A DNA stretch of 64,000 bases. It comes from Sutcliffiella deserti (lineage in GTDB: Bacteria; Bacillota; Bacilli; Bacillales; Bacillaceae_I). Below the pieces are notes generated by a model, which was given only the letters and a program-made list of their open reading frames with translations, ran no database searches and had not been told where the DNA came from. The translations under genes and the position numbers were made by a program. Location: the NCBI RefSeq assembly GCF_020037475.1, contig NZ_JAIQDB010000001.1, positions 930,001 through 994,000 on the forward strand, in the 5' to 3' direction. Positions 42,940 through 51,362 of this stretch are shown piece by piece (position 1 is the first letter of the stretch; each line of letters starts with the position of its first letter).

Positions 42940-43641
42940 TTACTTAGCTACATACCGGTCTAACCGACGTTCCAACTGCCCTTGAATCAACGATAACCCA
43001 AAACAAATCATCCAATAAAGCAAAGCAGCCTGCGTATACAACAATAAAAATTCATAATTCGTTGCTGCAATTTCCTGTGCCTTCCTAAACATTTCTGCTA
43101 CTAGAATAAGCGACGCTAAAGAAGTATCCTTTACAAGACTAATAAAAGAATTAGATAACGGTGGAATGGAGACCCTTGAAGCTTGCGGTAAGATTATCCG
43201 CTTTAAAGCTTGAGGATAGGACATTCCCATGGAATAAGCCGCTTCCCATTGCCCTTTGGGAGTCGATAAAATCGCAGCCCGAATAATTTCCGAGGAATAG
43301 GCCCCCATATTTAATGAAAATCCGATAACCGCTGCCATAAAAGAATCAATGGTAATGCCCACAGAAGGTAAGCCATAGAAGATAATAAATAACTGCACTA
43401 ATAAAGGAGTTCCTCTAATAATGGACACATAGATTCTTGCAATAATTTGCAATGGCTTAATGGAAGATATTCTTGCAAGTGCTGTCAATATAGCAATAAT
43501 TAATCCCACACTAAAAGAAATTAAAGTAAGTGGAATAGTATAATAAAGAGCCCCCTTCACCAAAGGGAGAAGGGCACTCTGAGCAATTTCGGACATTCTT
43601 TCCAGGCGGTCAGGATCTGAGAAGATACTAGTTAAGTACAT
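42940..43641 (-). CDS. tcyB: Cystine ABC importer permease TcyB
   Basis: The 233-residue permease has the binding-protein-dependent signature EAAYSMGMSYPQALKRIILP (EAA loop) and five hydrophobic segments, with RGTPLLVQLFIIFYGLP typical of the HisM/GlnP family. The start at 43641 follows GGTGAAA and overlaps the tcyA stop by 14 bases; earlier in-frame starts lie deeper inside tcyA. The length equals B. subtilis TcyB (about 234). It forms the membrane channel for L-cystine. Confidence 0.88.
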   Translation of the reverse strand: MYLTSIFSDPDRLERMSEIAQSALLPLVKGALYYTIPLTLISFSVGLIIAILTALARISSIKPLQIIARIYVSIIRGTPLLVQLFIIFYGLPSVGITIDSFMAAVIGFSLNMGAYSSEIIRAAILSTPKGQWEAAYSMGMSYPQALKRIILPQASRVSIPPLSNSFISLVKDTSLASLILVAEMFRKAQEIAATNYEFLLLYTQAALLYWMICFGLSLIQGQLERRLDRYVAK

Positions 43642-44458
43642 TTTCACCAAACCATTTTTCTGAAATTTCTTCATACGTTCCATCTTCAATAATCTCTGCT
43701 AATGCTTCATTCACTGCATCCACAAGCTCTTCATTTCCTTTTCTGAACATAAAACCGCTTTGTGCTGCATCTTCATGCTCTGCCACTACTTTAACAGGGG
43801 CATTTGGGCGGTTTTTCTGAAAGTCAAGAACTGATAATTTATCATTAATTGTTACATCTACTCGTTTAGAGGATAAAAGTTCAATCGCCTGATTAAACCC
43901 GTCTACACCAACAATTTCCGCATTATATTCTCGTGCTAAATCAGCATAATTACTTGTCAACGATTGTGCAGATTCTTTATCCTGAATATCTTCAAAACCA
44001 TTTACATCATCATTTTCCTCATGCGCAACTACAACAGCAGTAGAAGTGATATAGTGATCGGAAAAATCATATTTCTCTAAGCGGTCTTCTCTTATTCCAA
44101 CTTGGTTTGCAATCATGTCAAAACGTTCTGAGTCCAGTCCAGCAAACATTGCATCCCACTGTGTTTCCTTGAATTCCACTTCTACACCTAATCGTTCAGC
44201 GATGGCTTCTGCTATTTCCACATCAAATCCAGTTAGCTTTCCGGAATCATTATGGAAAGTAAATGGAGGATAGGTTCCTTCTGTTCCAACCAGTAGTGTA
44301 CCTTCTTCTTCAACCTTGCTAAGCAGATTGTCTGTCTCTTGTGAAGGAGTATCCTCTCCTGTAGTCGATTCATTGCTATTACTATTATTTGTTCCACATG
44401 CCGTTAAAACGACAGTAAATGTAAATAATAAAGTGAATAGAGTAAGTAATTTCTTCAA
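43628..44458 (-). CDS. tcyA: Cystine-binding lipoprotein TcyA
   Basis: The 276-residue precursor begins at TTG 44458 (eight bases from GGGGG) and has a lipobox LTACG (cysteine about residue 21). The mature part is a type 3 solute-binding protein: GTEGTYPPFTFHNDSGKLTG, KETQWDAMFAGLDSERFDM and ESAQSLTSNYADLAREY. These blocks are almost the same as in B. subtilis TcyA, a cystine-binding protein. It is the first gene of tcyA-tcyB-(repeats)-tcyC. A good sigma-A promoter lies upstream; I saw no S-box riboswitch. Confidence 0.9.
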   Translation of the reverse strand: MKKLLTLFTLLFTFTVVLTACGTNNSNSNESTTGEDTPSQETDNLLSKVEEEGTLLVGTEGTYPPFTFHNDSGKLTGFDVEIAEAIAERLGVEVEFKETQWDAMFAGLDSERFDMIANQVGIREDRLEKYDFSDHYITSTAVVVAHEENDDVNGFEDIQDKESAQSLTSNYADLAREYNAEIVGVDGFNQAIELLSSKRVDVTINDKLSVLDFQKNRPNAPVKVVAEHEDAAQSGFMFRKGNEELVDAVNEALAEIIEDGTYEEISEKWFGENVLN

Positions 44459-44510
44459 ATGTTAAACCCCCAGTATTCTTATCAGAATTATTGTTTATAA
44501 CATATTGTAT

Positions 44511-44538
44511 ACTATAAAAAAGGAAACCCATCTGTCAA
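44511..44538 (-). promoter_or_regulatory. Sigma-A promoter of tcyA
   Basis: On the minus strand TTGACA (44538-44533) and TATAGT (44516-44511) are separated by 16 bases, about 50 bases before the tcyA start. Confidence 0.7.
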
Positions 44539-44635
44539 TGAGTTTGCTTCAATATTTATCTTTTCCTAATATAACGATATTAATAATTAAAGCTTTTCTA
44601 CTTATTCCTCCTATACCCGGCCAATCTCTTAACAA

Positions 44636-44677
44636 ATCAAAAAACAGGCAGCGGTTGCATTCCCACTGCCTGTTTCT
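44636..44677 (-). terminator. Terminator of bmrD
   Basis: ACAGGCAG and CTGCCTGT with partial inner pairing form a stem; on the minus strand it is followed by TTTTTTG just past the bmrD stop. Confidence 0.75.
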
Positions 44678-44681
44678 TTAA

Positions 44682-46712
44682 TTATCCTGCAATCTCTTTA
44701 CTTCCCTGTTGCAGTTCATACATTTGATAGTATTTCCCCTTACTCTTCATCAAGTGAATATGATTTCCTCGCTCCACGATTTCTCCACGATCTAATACTA
44801 ATATTTGATCCGCATTTTTTATAGTAGATAGTCTATGTGCAATAATGAAGGTGGTTCTACCTTTTTTTAGTACTTCCAAGGCTTTTTGTATAACTGCTTC
44901 TGTTTCGGTGTCAATGCTTGCTGTTGCTTCATCTAAGATAAGAATTGCCGGGTCGAAGGCTAGCGCTCTGGCAAAGGAAATTAATTGCCTTTGGCCGGAA
45001 GAGAGTGTACTCCCTTTTTCAAGGACAGGCTCCTCTAATCCATTTGGCAATTCATTGATAAAGTCCATTGCGCCTACATCTTCAATTGCTTTTTTTACTT
45101 TTTCCATTGAAATGGCTGGGTCATCTAAGCTGACATTAGAAGCAATTGTTCCTGAAAATAAGAATGGATCTTGCAGAACAATTCCCATATGCTGCCGAAT
45201 CGCTTGCTTGGATAATTGTGAAATATCTTTTCCATCAATAAGAATTTTCCCTTTTTTAATATCATAAAAGCGGAAAAGCAAGTTCATGATAGAACTTTTA
45301 CCTGAACCTGTATGACCAACCAGTGCCACTGTTTCCCCTTTTTCTGCCTGAAATGTAATATCCTTCAGTACATATTCTTCTTCCTTATATCCAAACCAAA
45401 CAGACTCAAAGGAAACATTTCCTTTATAACGTGGATATTTTTCATCTGACACCTTTATCCCGGCTTCATCCATCAGCTCAAACACTCTCGAGGCTGAAAC
45501 TCGTGCCTGCTCTAAGTTTGCCAGTTGGTTAACCATTCCTGTTATAGGACCAAACATTCTCCCAAGATAGTCAACAAAGGCATAAAGAACACCTAATGAA
45601 ATAACAGAACCTACACCTAGAGAAGCCCCGCCGAAATACCAAATTACTGCTACAAATGAAATATTTCGCAGAACCCCCACTAGGTTATGAGAAGTTAACG
45701 CATTAAGGCTCAACAATTTATTTTGGTAAGAAAAATGCTCCGTGTTCCACGATTCGAACTCTTCCTTAGCTTTTTTCTGTCTTCGAAAGGCTTGAATAAT
45801 CGTCATTCCTTGAATCGATTCATTTATATTGCCGTTAATATCACTTAAAAGTGCTCTTATTTTATGATTATATACCGAGGCATATTTACGATATAAAATA
45901 AACCACACAATAAGGATTGGAATTAACAACAAACAGATTGCTGCTAATTTTACATCCAATAAAAATAAGGCAATATAGATACCTGTTATATAGATCAGTC
46001 CGGAAAAGAAAGTTGCAAGAACCGTAACATACAGTTCTTTAATGGTTTCTGTATCATTAGTAATTCTAGAAACGACTTTTCCTGCCGGCAAATGATCAAA
46101 ATATTGGATCGGAAGCTGTTGAATTTGACCAAAAACATCGTCTCTCATCTTTTGGATGATCCGGTTTGCGGACGTTTGCAGGTAATAGCTCTGACCATAT
46201 TGAAAAAAGGAGGCTACAACCAGTAATCCAAAGTACAAGGCAACTAAGAATCCGATGTATTTCACTTCAGGAGTATAAAAAGAGATCAACTCACTATTGG
46301 TTAAAATCTCTGCGTCATATGAGGCTTGTTGTTCACCTCGTGTGATCGTGATTTCGCCGTTTGATGCAGTGCGTTCTCCATCAAAAGCAATCTCTGATGG
46401 TACAAAATAGTATTCTCTGCCTACTTGAAGGATTCTTGCTTTTTCCTGTTGGGAAGGCTCGAGATTTTCTGCCCTGTCTTCACGAATATAATAGCTTCCT
46501 TTATAGAAAACATGATCAGTACCGTTCTCTTCTGTTGCTAACCAGGTTTTTTCGATTCCTAGTATATGCTCATCAATCATCCGTTTTGCAATGAATGGCC
46601 CTGTTAGCTCTGCTGCTACAGCTATGGAAAGCATAATTAAAGCAACAATAATAATTTTCTTTTGAGTAAGTGCGTAGCTAACTAGTCGTTTCCCGGATTT
46701 TATTTTTTTCAT
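44682..46712 (-). CDS. bmrD: Heterodimeric ABC multidrug exporter subunit BmrD
   Basis: The 676-residue ABC half-exporter has six membrane helices and a C-terminal ATPase: Walker A GHTGSGKSS, signature STLSSGQRQL, Walker B ILILDEATASID with the catalytic glutamate intact, and switch IAHRLSTI. Between helices 1 and 2 there is an insert of about 100 residues (ENGTDHVFYKGSYYIREDRA), the large external domain known for BmrD (B. subtilis, about 673 residues). The start overlaps the bmrC stop as ATGA. BmrC-BmrD exports drugs in a heterodimer. Confidence 0.92.
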   Translation of the reverse strand: MKKIKSGKRLVSYALTQKKIIIVALIMLSIAVAAELTGPFIAKRMIDEHILGIEKTWLATEENGTDHVFYKGSYYIREDRAENLEPSQQEKARILQVGREYYFVPSEIAFDGERTASNGEITITRGEQQASYDAEILTNSELISFYTPEVKYIGFLVALYFGLLVVASFFQYGQSYYLQTSANRIIQKMRDDVFGQIQQLPIQYFDHLPAGKVVSRITNDTETIKELYVTVLATFFSGLIYITGIYIALFLLDVKLAAICLLLIPILIVWFILYRKYASVYNHKIRALLSDINGNINESIQGMTIIQAFRRQKKAKEEFESWNTEHFSYQNKLLSLNALTSHNLVGVLRNISFVAVIWYFGGASLGVGSVISLGVLYAFVDYLGRMFGPITGMVNQLANLEQARVSASRVFELMDEAGIKVSDEKYPRYKGNVSFESVWFGYKEEEYVLKDITFQAEKGETVALVGHTGSGKSSIMNLLFRFYDIKKGKILIDGKDISQLSKQAIRQHMGIVLQDPFLFSGTIASNVSLDDPAISMEKVKKAIEDVGAMDFINELPNGLEEPVLEKGSTLSSGQRQLISFARALAFDPAILILDEATASIDTETEAVIQKALEVLKKGRTTFIIAHRLSTIKNADQILVLDRGEIVERGNHIHLMKSKGKYYQMYELQQGSKEIAG

Positions 46713-48466
46713 GTGTATACCTCGCCTCCTTTTGGCGATTGAACTTGCTGTCTAACAAATTGCTCCTTATACCATCCACCAGTGGCCATTAATTGATTAT
46801 GCATGCCTGATTCTGTAACCACTCCATTATCTAGTACGATTATCCAATCTGCATGTTGTACGGCTGATAAGCGATGTGTTGATATGATGGTTGTTTTTCC
46901 ACTTCGTTCTTTACGGATGTTATTGATAATCTTTGCCTCTGTCTTGGCATCAACCGCAGATAGGGAATCATCTAAGATTAGAATTTCAGGGTTAGCAATA
47001 AGCGCTCGGGCTATTGATATTCTTTGCTTTTGTCCACCAGAGAGTGAAACCCCTTTTTCTCCTACCATTGTTTGAAGGCCCTCAGGAAGTAGTTCCAAAT
47101 CCTTTTTAAAAGCAGAGCTCTCAATTGCTTGTGCTATCTCTTCTTCCGTAGCATCCTCTTTACCAAAAAGTATATTTTCCTTCACGGATCTTGAAAAAAG
47201 AACATGATCCTGTGGAACATAACCTATCCAACCTTGCAGCTGCTCTAATGTTATTCGGTCCAAAGCTATACCGTCCACCGTAATCTTTCCAGTACCAAGT
47301 GGATATTCTCTTAGTAATTGTTTAATAATGGTTGTTTTTCCGCTTCCAGTTTTCCCGACGATCCCCAATGTCTGACCTTTTTTCAAATGAAAGGACACAT
47401 TTTTTAAATTGTCCATATTGGATGAAGGATAGCGGAATGTCACTTGATTAAATTCAATTGTTTTAGGGTCTTCAACTTTTTCTGCATCAGGATGATCTGA
47501 CACATCCGCTTTATAGGCGAGCGTCTCATTCACTCGGTCTATAGATGCATTCCCCCGCTGCATTACATTGATAAGTTCCCCGACTGCAAACATAGGCCAG
47601 ATTAGCATTCCAAGGTATACATTAAAGGAGACAAGCTCACCAAGAGTGATTTCTTTGTGAAATACTAAATAAGCACCATACCCTAAACCAATTAAATAAC
47701 TAGCTCCGACTAATAATTTGATGGTTGGTTCGAATAGTGAATCAATAATTGCTACTTTTACATTCTTTTTATAAACATCATCTGTCATCGCATGGAATTT
47801 CCCCTGATCTGCTTTTTCTTGAACGTATGCTCGGATAACACGAACCCCTGCAATGGATTCCAATACCCGGTCGTTCATATCCCCGAAAGCATCTTGGGCT
47901 TCTGTAAAGCGTTGATGAATTTTCTTACCATAAATATTCATTGCAAGAGCCATGATAGGCAATGGCAGTATGGCTGCCAATGTTAATTTCCAGCTTATTA
48001 GAAAACCCATTGTGCTAATAATCACCAGCATAAACACACTAGAATCGATAAGAGTTAACACCCCAAATCCAGCAGTAGTGGAAATGGCTTTTAGATCATT
48101 TGTCGCACGTGCCATAAGATCTCCTGTACGGTTTTTCTCATAAAAGGTAGGTGTCATTTTTAATAGATGTCCCATTAATTTGGAGCGGAGTGATCGTTCT
48201 ACTAAAAAAGAACTCCCAAAAAGCTGATACATCCAGACGTAAGTTAAACCGTAAATAACAAAAGCCAACAAGAATAGAAAACCGACATAGTGTACAAGCT
48301 TTTCTGCTGTGAATGCCCCTATTTGTATATCATCAATAGCCATTCCTATCATTCTTGGAGGAATAACCTCTAAAATACCTGCAAAAACAAGCAGTGCAAT
48401 GGCAAGTGCATATCTTTTCCAATGCTCTTTAAAAAACCAAGCTAATTTTCCTAACACTGATAACAT
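46709..48466 (-). CDS. bmrC: Heterodimeric ABC multidrug exporter subunit BmrC
   Basis: This 585-residue half-exporter has the same length as B. subtilis BmrC. Walker A is GKTGSGKTT, signature VSLSGGQKQR, and Walker B ILILDDSLSAVD carries Asp in place of the catalytic Glu, so one nucleotide site is degenerate, as in asymmetric exporters. Six helices precede residue 320. I start at ATG 48466, eight bases from AAAAGGGG; TTG 48475 is in contact with that signal. It is the first structural gene after the attenuator leader. Confidence 0.92.
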   Translation of the reverse strand: MLSVLGKLAWFFKEHWKRYALAIALLVFAGILEVIPPRMIGMAIDDIQIGAFTAEKLVHYVGFLFLLAFVIYGLTYVWMYQLFGSSFLVERSLRSKLMGHLLKMTPTFYEKNRTGDLMARATNDLKAISTTAGFGVLTLIDSSVFMLVIISTMGFLISWKLTLAAILPLPIMALAMNIYGKKIHQRFTEAQDAFGDMNDRVLESIAGVRVIRAYVQEKADQGKFHAMTDDVYKKNVKVAIIDSLFEPTIKLLVGASYLIGLGYGAYLVFHKEITLGELVSFNVYLGMLIWPMFAVGELINVMQRGNASIDRVNETLAYKADVSDHPDAEKVEDPKTIEFNQVTFRYPSSNMDNLKNVSFHLKKGQTLGIVGKTGSGKTTIIKQLLREYPLGTGKITVDGIALDRITLEQLQGWIGYVPQDHVLFSRSVKENILFGKEDATEEEIAQAIESSAFKKDLELLPEGLQTMVGEKGVSLSGGQKQRISIARALIANPEILILDDSLSAVDAKTEAKIINNIRKERSGKTTIISTHRLSAVQHADWIIVLDNGVVTESGMHNQLMATGGWYKEQFVRQQVQSPKGGEVYT

Positions 48467-48505
48467 ATATTCCAACCCCTTTTTGTTCTAAGTTCCCTTG
48501 TATTG

Positions 48506-48562
48506 CTACCCTCCATCTGAAGCATCCTTGTACGTGATCAAGCGAACTACTGCATTTTGCAT
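48506..48562 (-). CDS. Small leader ORF 2 upstream of bmrC
   Basis: The 18-codon ORF MQNAVVRLITYKDASDGG has a perfect ribosome binding site GGAGG eight bases upstream and ends 40 bases before the bmrC start. It sits after the second leader hairpin and in front of bmrC. B. subtilis bmrCD also has a translated leader (bmrB), but I cannot say these are homologous. It may control bmrC translation or transcription through ribosome position. The only support is the start signal and the context. Confidence 0.6.
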   Translation of the reverse strand: MQNAVVRLITYKDASDGG

Positions 48563-48622
48563 TTTGTTTTCCTCCTTGTTTTTTAGTTGCGTTATGGTAA
48601 ATTATAGAAACAGATAAAGACA

Positions 48623-48658
48623 AAAAAAGACATACCGAACGATAGCCGGTATGCCTGA
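48623..48658 (-). terminator. Second terminator-like hairpin in the bmr leader
   Basis: On the minus strand GGCATACCG and CGGTATGTC pair around a 9-base loop and lead into seven T residues. Confidence 0.8.
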
Positions 48659-48671
48659 AATAACATTCCAT

Positions 48672-48710
48672 AAAAAAAGCACACGTCACGCTCTAGTGCG
48701 ACCTGTGTTT
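48672..48710 (-). terminator. First attenuator hairpin in the bmr leader
   Basis: On the minus strand ACACAGGTCGCAC and GCGTGACGTGTG pair with small internal bulges and are followed by seven T residues. The 5' arm ACAGGT-CAC can instead pair with GTGACCTGT inside leader ORF 1 (48790-48798). Confidence 0.75.
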
Positions 48711-48759
48711 TTACATTATTTGCCCTTATGTTATTTAAAGGATAAAGAAACGCCTATTT

Positions 48760-48858
48760 TTACAATAGAGCAGATTCTTCAATAATAGGACAGGTCACGA
48801 GATTTATTAAATTGAGTGAAACTTCAACATCATCAATACCATCAATTACTTTAATCAT
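48760..48858 (-). CDS. Leader peptide ORF 1 of the bmr operon
   Basis: The 32-codon ORF starts MIKVIDGIDDVEVSLNLINL and ends TCPIIEESALL. GGAGGG lies seven bases before its ATG, and a sigma-A promoter is 60 bases upstream. Codons 21-24 (GTG ACC TGT) are complementary to the 5' arm of the first terminator, so the position of a translating or stalled ribosome could decide between terminator and antiterminator. This resembles ribosome-mediated attenuation of drug exporters induced by translation inhibitors. Not a match to a leader sequence I can recall exactly. Confidence 0.7.
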   Translation of the reverse strand: MIKVIDGIDDVEVSLNLINLVTCPIIEESALL

Positions 48859-48918
48859 CCTCGAACCCTCCCTTTCCTTTAAAATAGTTTCATATAATTT
48901 CCACTTTCACTTTAATAA

Positions 48919-48946
48919 CTTATCACCTCTAACAAGAAATTGTCAA
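48919..48946 (-). promoter_or_regulatory. Sigma-A promoter of the bmr leader
   Basis: TTGACA (48946-48941) and GATAAG (48924-48919) on the minus strand are separated by 16 bases, placing the start about 50 bases before leader ORF 1. Confidence 0.65.
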
Positions 48947-49016
48947 TTACAAATTTTAAGATTATTATAATTAAATGAAGGAAAGTCTGTTATAAAAAAT
49001 AGTTTTTTAAAAATTT

Positions 49017-49041
49017 CCTGCCGGGGCCAGGCCCCGGCAGG
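49017..49041. repeat. GC-rich 25-bp palindromic repeat, copy 3 (complete)
   Basis: CCTGCCGGGGCC A GGCCCCGGCAGG is a perfect inverted repeat around one central base, followed by AGTTTTTTTT on the plus strand. Copies 1 and 2 lack the last six bases on one side. It lies between the divergent bmr and csp promoters. Confidence 0.85.
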
Positions 49042-49247
49042 AGTTTTTTTTCTTCTGTCGAAGGGCCGTTACATTCCTAGAGGAATATGATATTTTCTTG
49101 CAATATTGGGGGAGAACTGTTATTCTTAAGGAGAATTATTTTTGTTCGGTATGTAAGGATTCAAAGTTAAGATTTAACTTTCACCTTGATATTGTTTGAG
49201 CAAGAATAGTAATTTACAATGTGCGAAAGCACGTAGGAGGTAACAAC

Positions 49248-49448
49248 ATGTTAGAAGGTACAGTAAAATGGTTTAACGCAGAAAAAGGATTCGGATTTAT
49301 CGAACGTGAAGATGGAGACGACGTATTCGTTCACTTCTCAGCGATCCAAGGCGAAGGTTTCAAATCTTTAGAAGAAGGTCAAAGAGTTACATTTGAAATT
49401 GTTCAAGGTAACCGTGGAGACCAAGCTGCTAACGTAAATAAAGCATAA
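49248..49448 (+). CDS. csp: Cold shock protein (CspB/C/D type)
   Basis: The 66-residue cold shock domain has RNP1 KGFGFIER and RNP2 VFVHFSAIQ, and the usual WFNAEKG start and [10 protein letters not shown] end. It binds single-stranded nucleic acid and acts as an RNA chaperone. ATG 49248 follows AGGAGG by eight bases; an upstream frame start at 49221 has none. The untranslated leader is about 100 bases. Sequence alone does not separate CspB from CspC or CspD. Confidence 0.93.
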   Translation: MLEGTVKWFNAEKGFGFIEREDGDDVFVHFSAIQGEGFKSLEEGQRVTFEIVQGNRGDQAANVNKA

Positions 49449-49467
49449 TTATTTCAACCTATAAAAA

Positions 49468-49493
49468 AAGGCTCCCATTTTGGGGGCCTTTTT
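49468..49493 (+). terminator. Terminator of the cold shock gene
   Basis: GGCTCCC and GGGGGCC pair with one wobble around a short loop, followed by TTTTTGC. Confidence 0.75.
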
Positions 49494-49673
49494 GCTTTGC
49501 TGCTCTATTTTTCTACCTCGTTTTTAATTCTCTTTTATCTAAACCAACTCCTGTTACCGTACTCCCCTTCCTTAAAAAAGCTTTCTCCTTTCACATTACT
49601 GACATAACAATGTGACAATTTGGTTAAAGAAGTATTATATATATTACTTTATCCTCATCTATCGCTTATCATA

Positions 49674-49696
49674 AAGATGTATTTAAAATATATCTT
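49674..49696. promoter_or_regulatory. NsrR-like operator upstream of hmp
   Basis: AAGATGTAT TTAAA ATATATCTT is an inverted repeat with one mismatch, matching the nitric-oxide regulator NsrR consensus (AAGATGNATTTNAAATNCATCTT type). It lies just before the hmp ribosome binding site, where binding would block transcription until nitric oxide is present. Confidence 0.7.
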
Positions 49697-49712
49697 TAAA
49701 GGGGTAATGAAG

Positions 49713-50936
49713 ATGTTAGATCAAAAAACCATTCAAATAGTCAAGGCAACTGCACCTGTTCTAGCAGACAAAGGGGTACAAATTACTACATGTTTTTATA
49801 AAAATCTTTTTGAGAATCATCCCGAATTACTTAATATCTTTAATCATGCAAATCAATCGAAAGGTAGACAACAAACAGCTTTAGCTAACACTGTTTATGC
49901 GGCTGCTACCTATATTGATCAGTTGGAAATTCTGTTGCCCGCTGTAAAGCAGATTGCTCAAAAGCATAGAAGCTTGCAAGTAAAGCCGGAACATTATCCT
50001 ATTGTAGGAAAATACTTACTCTTAGCAATAAAAGAAGTCTTAGGAGATGCGGCAACAGAGGATATACTCGAAGCATGGGGAGAAGCCTACGGAGTCATCG
50101 CCCAGGTATTTATTGATGTGGAAAAAGAAATGTATCATGAAGTCGAAAATCAAAAGAACGGCTGGCTGGACTACAAGTCTTTCGAAGTTGTTAAGAAGGA
50201 AACAGAGAGCTCCGTTATCACATCGTTCTATCTAAAACCTTCGGACGGTTCTAAGCTCCCTCCATATTCAGCAGGGCAATATATTACTGTACGGTTAAGC
50301 ATTCCAGGTGAGACATATCTTGTTAACAGACAATATAGCCTGTCGGATGCATCTAATGGAGACTATTATCGCATCTCAGTCAAAAAAGAAGCAGAACTAC
50401 AACAACCTGAAGGAAAAGCTTCCAATTATCTACATGACCATGTAAATGTTGGAGATGTAATAGAAATCACTGCTCCCGCTGGTGAATTCACACTGCAAAC
50501 AGGTACAAATGCTCCAGTATATTTAATAAGCGGCGGAGTAGGCATCACACCTTTGCTGAGTATGTTAAAAACAGCGGCCCCAACACAGCAAGTAACCTTT
50601 GTCCACGCTAGCAGAAATGGAACTGTTCATGCTTTTAATGAAGAGGTAGAGAAAGCACTTATTGAGAAAAGTAATGCAAAGGCAATCTTTGTTTATGAGA
50701 CACCTGAAGAGGAAGATCGCAAGAAAGAAAAGTTTCATCATGAAGGATACATCACAGAGGAGTTTCTTAAAAACCTTAACATAGAGTCAAATGCATTAGT
50801 TTATGTATGTGGACCCGCCCCATTTATGAAAGCGATAATTGGGCATTTAGAAAATATCGGTCTTCCTGCAGACAGGATTCATTATGAATTTTTCGGACCA
50901 GCTATGGATCTTAAACAAAAACAAGCAATAAATTAA
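49713..50936 (+). CDS. hmp: Flavohemoglobin (nitric oxide dioxygenase)
   Basis: The 407-residue protein has an N-terminal globin domain (about residues 1-140) with the proximal haem histidine in AQKHRSL, a FAD-binding domain with RQYSLSDA, and an NAD-binding domain with [16 protein letters not shown]. It converts nitric oxide and oxygen to nitrate using NADH. ATG 49713 lies eight bases after GGGG; the frame reaches 31 codons further but crosses the operator. The length is typical of Hmp (about 399). Confidence 0.95.
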   Translation: MLDQKTIQIVKATAPVLADKGVQITTCFYKNLFENHPELLNIFNHANQSKGRQQTALANTVYAAATYIDQLEILLPAVKQIAQKHRSLQVKPEHYPIVGKYLLLAIKEVLGDAATEDILEAWGEAYGVIAQVFIDVEKEMYHEVENQKNGWLDYKSFEVVKKETESSVITSFYLKPSDGSKLPPYSAGQYITVRLSIPGETYLVNRQYSLSDASNGDYYRISVKKEAELQQPEGKASNYLHDHVNVGDVIEITAPAGEFTLQTGTNAPVYLISGGVGITPLLSMLKTAAPTQQVTFVHASRNGTVHAFNEEVEKALIEKSNAKAIFVYETPEEEDRKKEKFHHEGYITEEFLKNLNIESNALVYVCGPAPFMKAIIGHLENIGLPADRIHYEFFGPAMDLKQKQAIN

Positions 50937-51008
50937 TTCAAGCAAGGAAGATTTCTAAAATTAAGTAGTTCAGGATAACATTGGGCTGACTATCCTGCAC
51001 ATAAAAAT

Positions 51009-51100
51009 TATTATTTGATCCAACTTATTGTTTTATTGTCCAACTTTTTGATTTATTGTCCAACTTATTGTTTTATTGTCCAACTTTTTGATTTATAAGC
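51009..51100. repeat. 20-bp minisatellite arranged as 40-bp pairs
   Basis: TCCAAC begins units at 51019, 51039, 51059 and 51079, exactly 20 bases apart. Units alternate between TCCAACTTATTGTTTTATTG and TCCAACTTTTTGATTTATTG, so a 40-bp pair is repeated twice. No gene lies in 50937-51362. Confidence 0.9.
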
Positions 51101-51215
51101 TACTTTTGCATTTTATGGTCCATTTGAAGCAATATAAATGCCATTCGACACACGACGACATATTACGCTACCACCAGCTACTAGGCTCCAATGAATAGCT
51201 ACCCTAAAGTAAACA

Positions 51216-51246
51216 AGCTCAGAGCAATAAACTCTGAGCTTTATTA
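51216..51246. terminator. Bidirectional terminator between hmp and thiE
   Basis: AGCTCAGAG and CTCTGAGCT form a perfect 9-bp stem with a 7-base loop followed by TTATTA. Confidence 0.7.
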
Positions 51247-51362
51247 TGTGCTATTTGGTTATTCTCAGTTTCCTCCACAATAACTGTACTACCTATTCTT
51301 AAACGATAGTCTCTCTTGTTCATATCCGCACTCAGCAGAAGCAAAAAGTATGCGAAAATAAC

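Noticed and set aside
44459..44560. S-box riboswitch before tcyA
   Set aside because: The space between promoter and start is about 50 bases, too short, and the conserved S-box motifs are absent.
48429..48689. 86-codon minus-strand frame across the bmr leader
   Set aside because: It runs through a terminator hairpin and has no ribosome binding site; leader ORFs in another frame have good signals.
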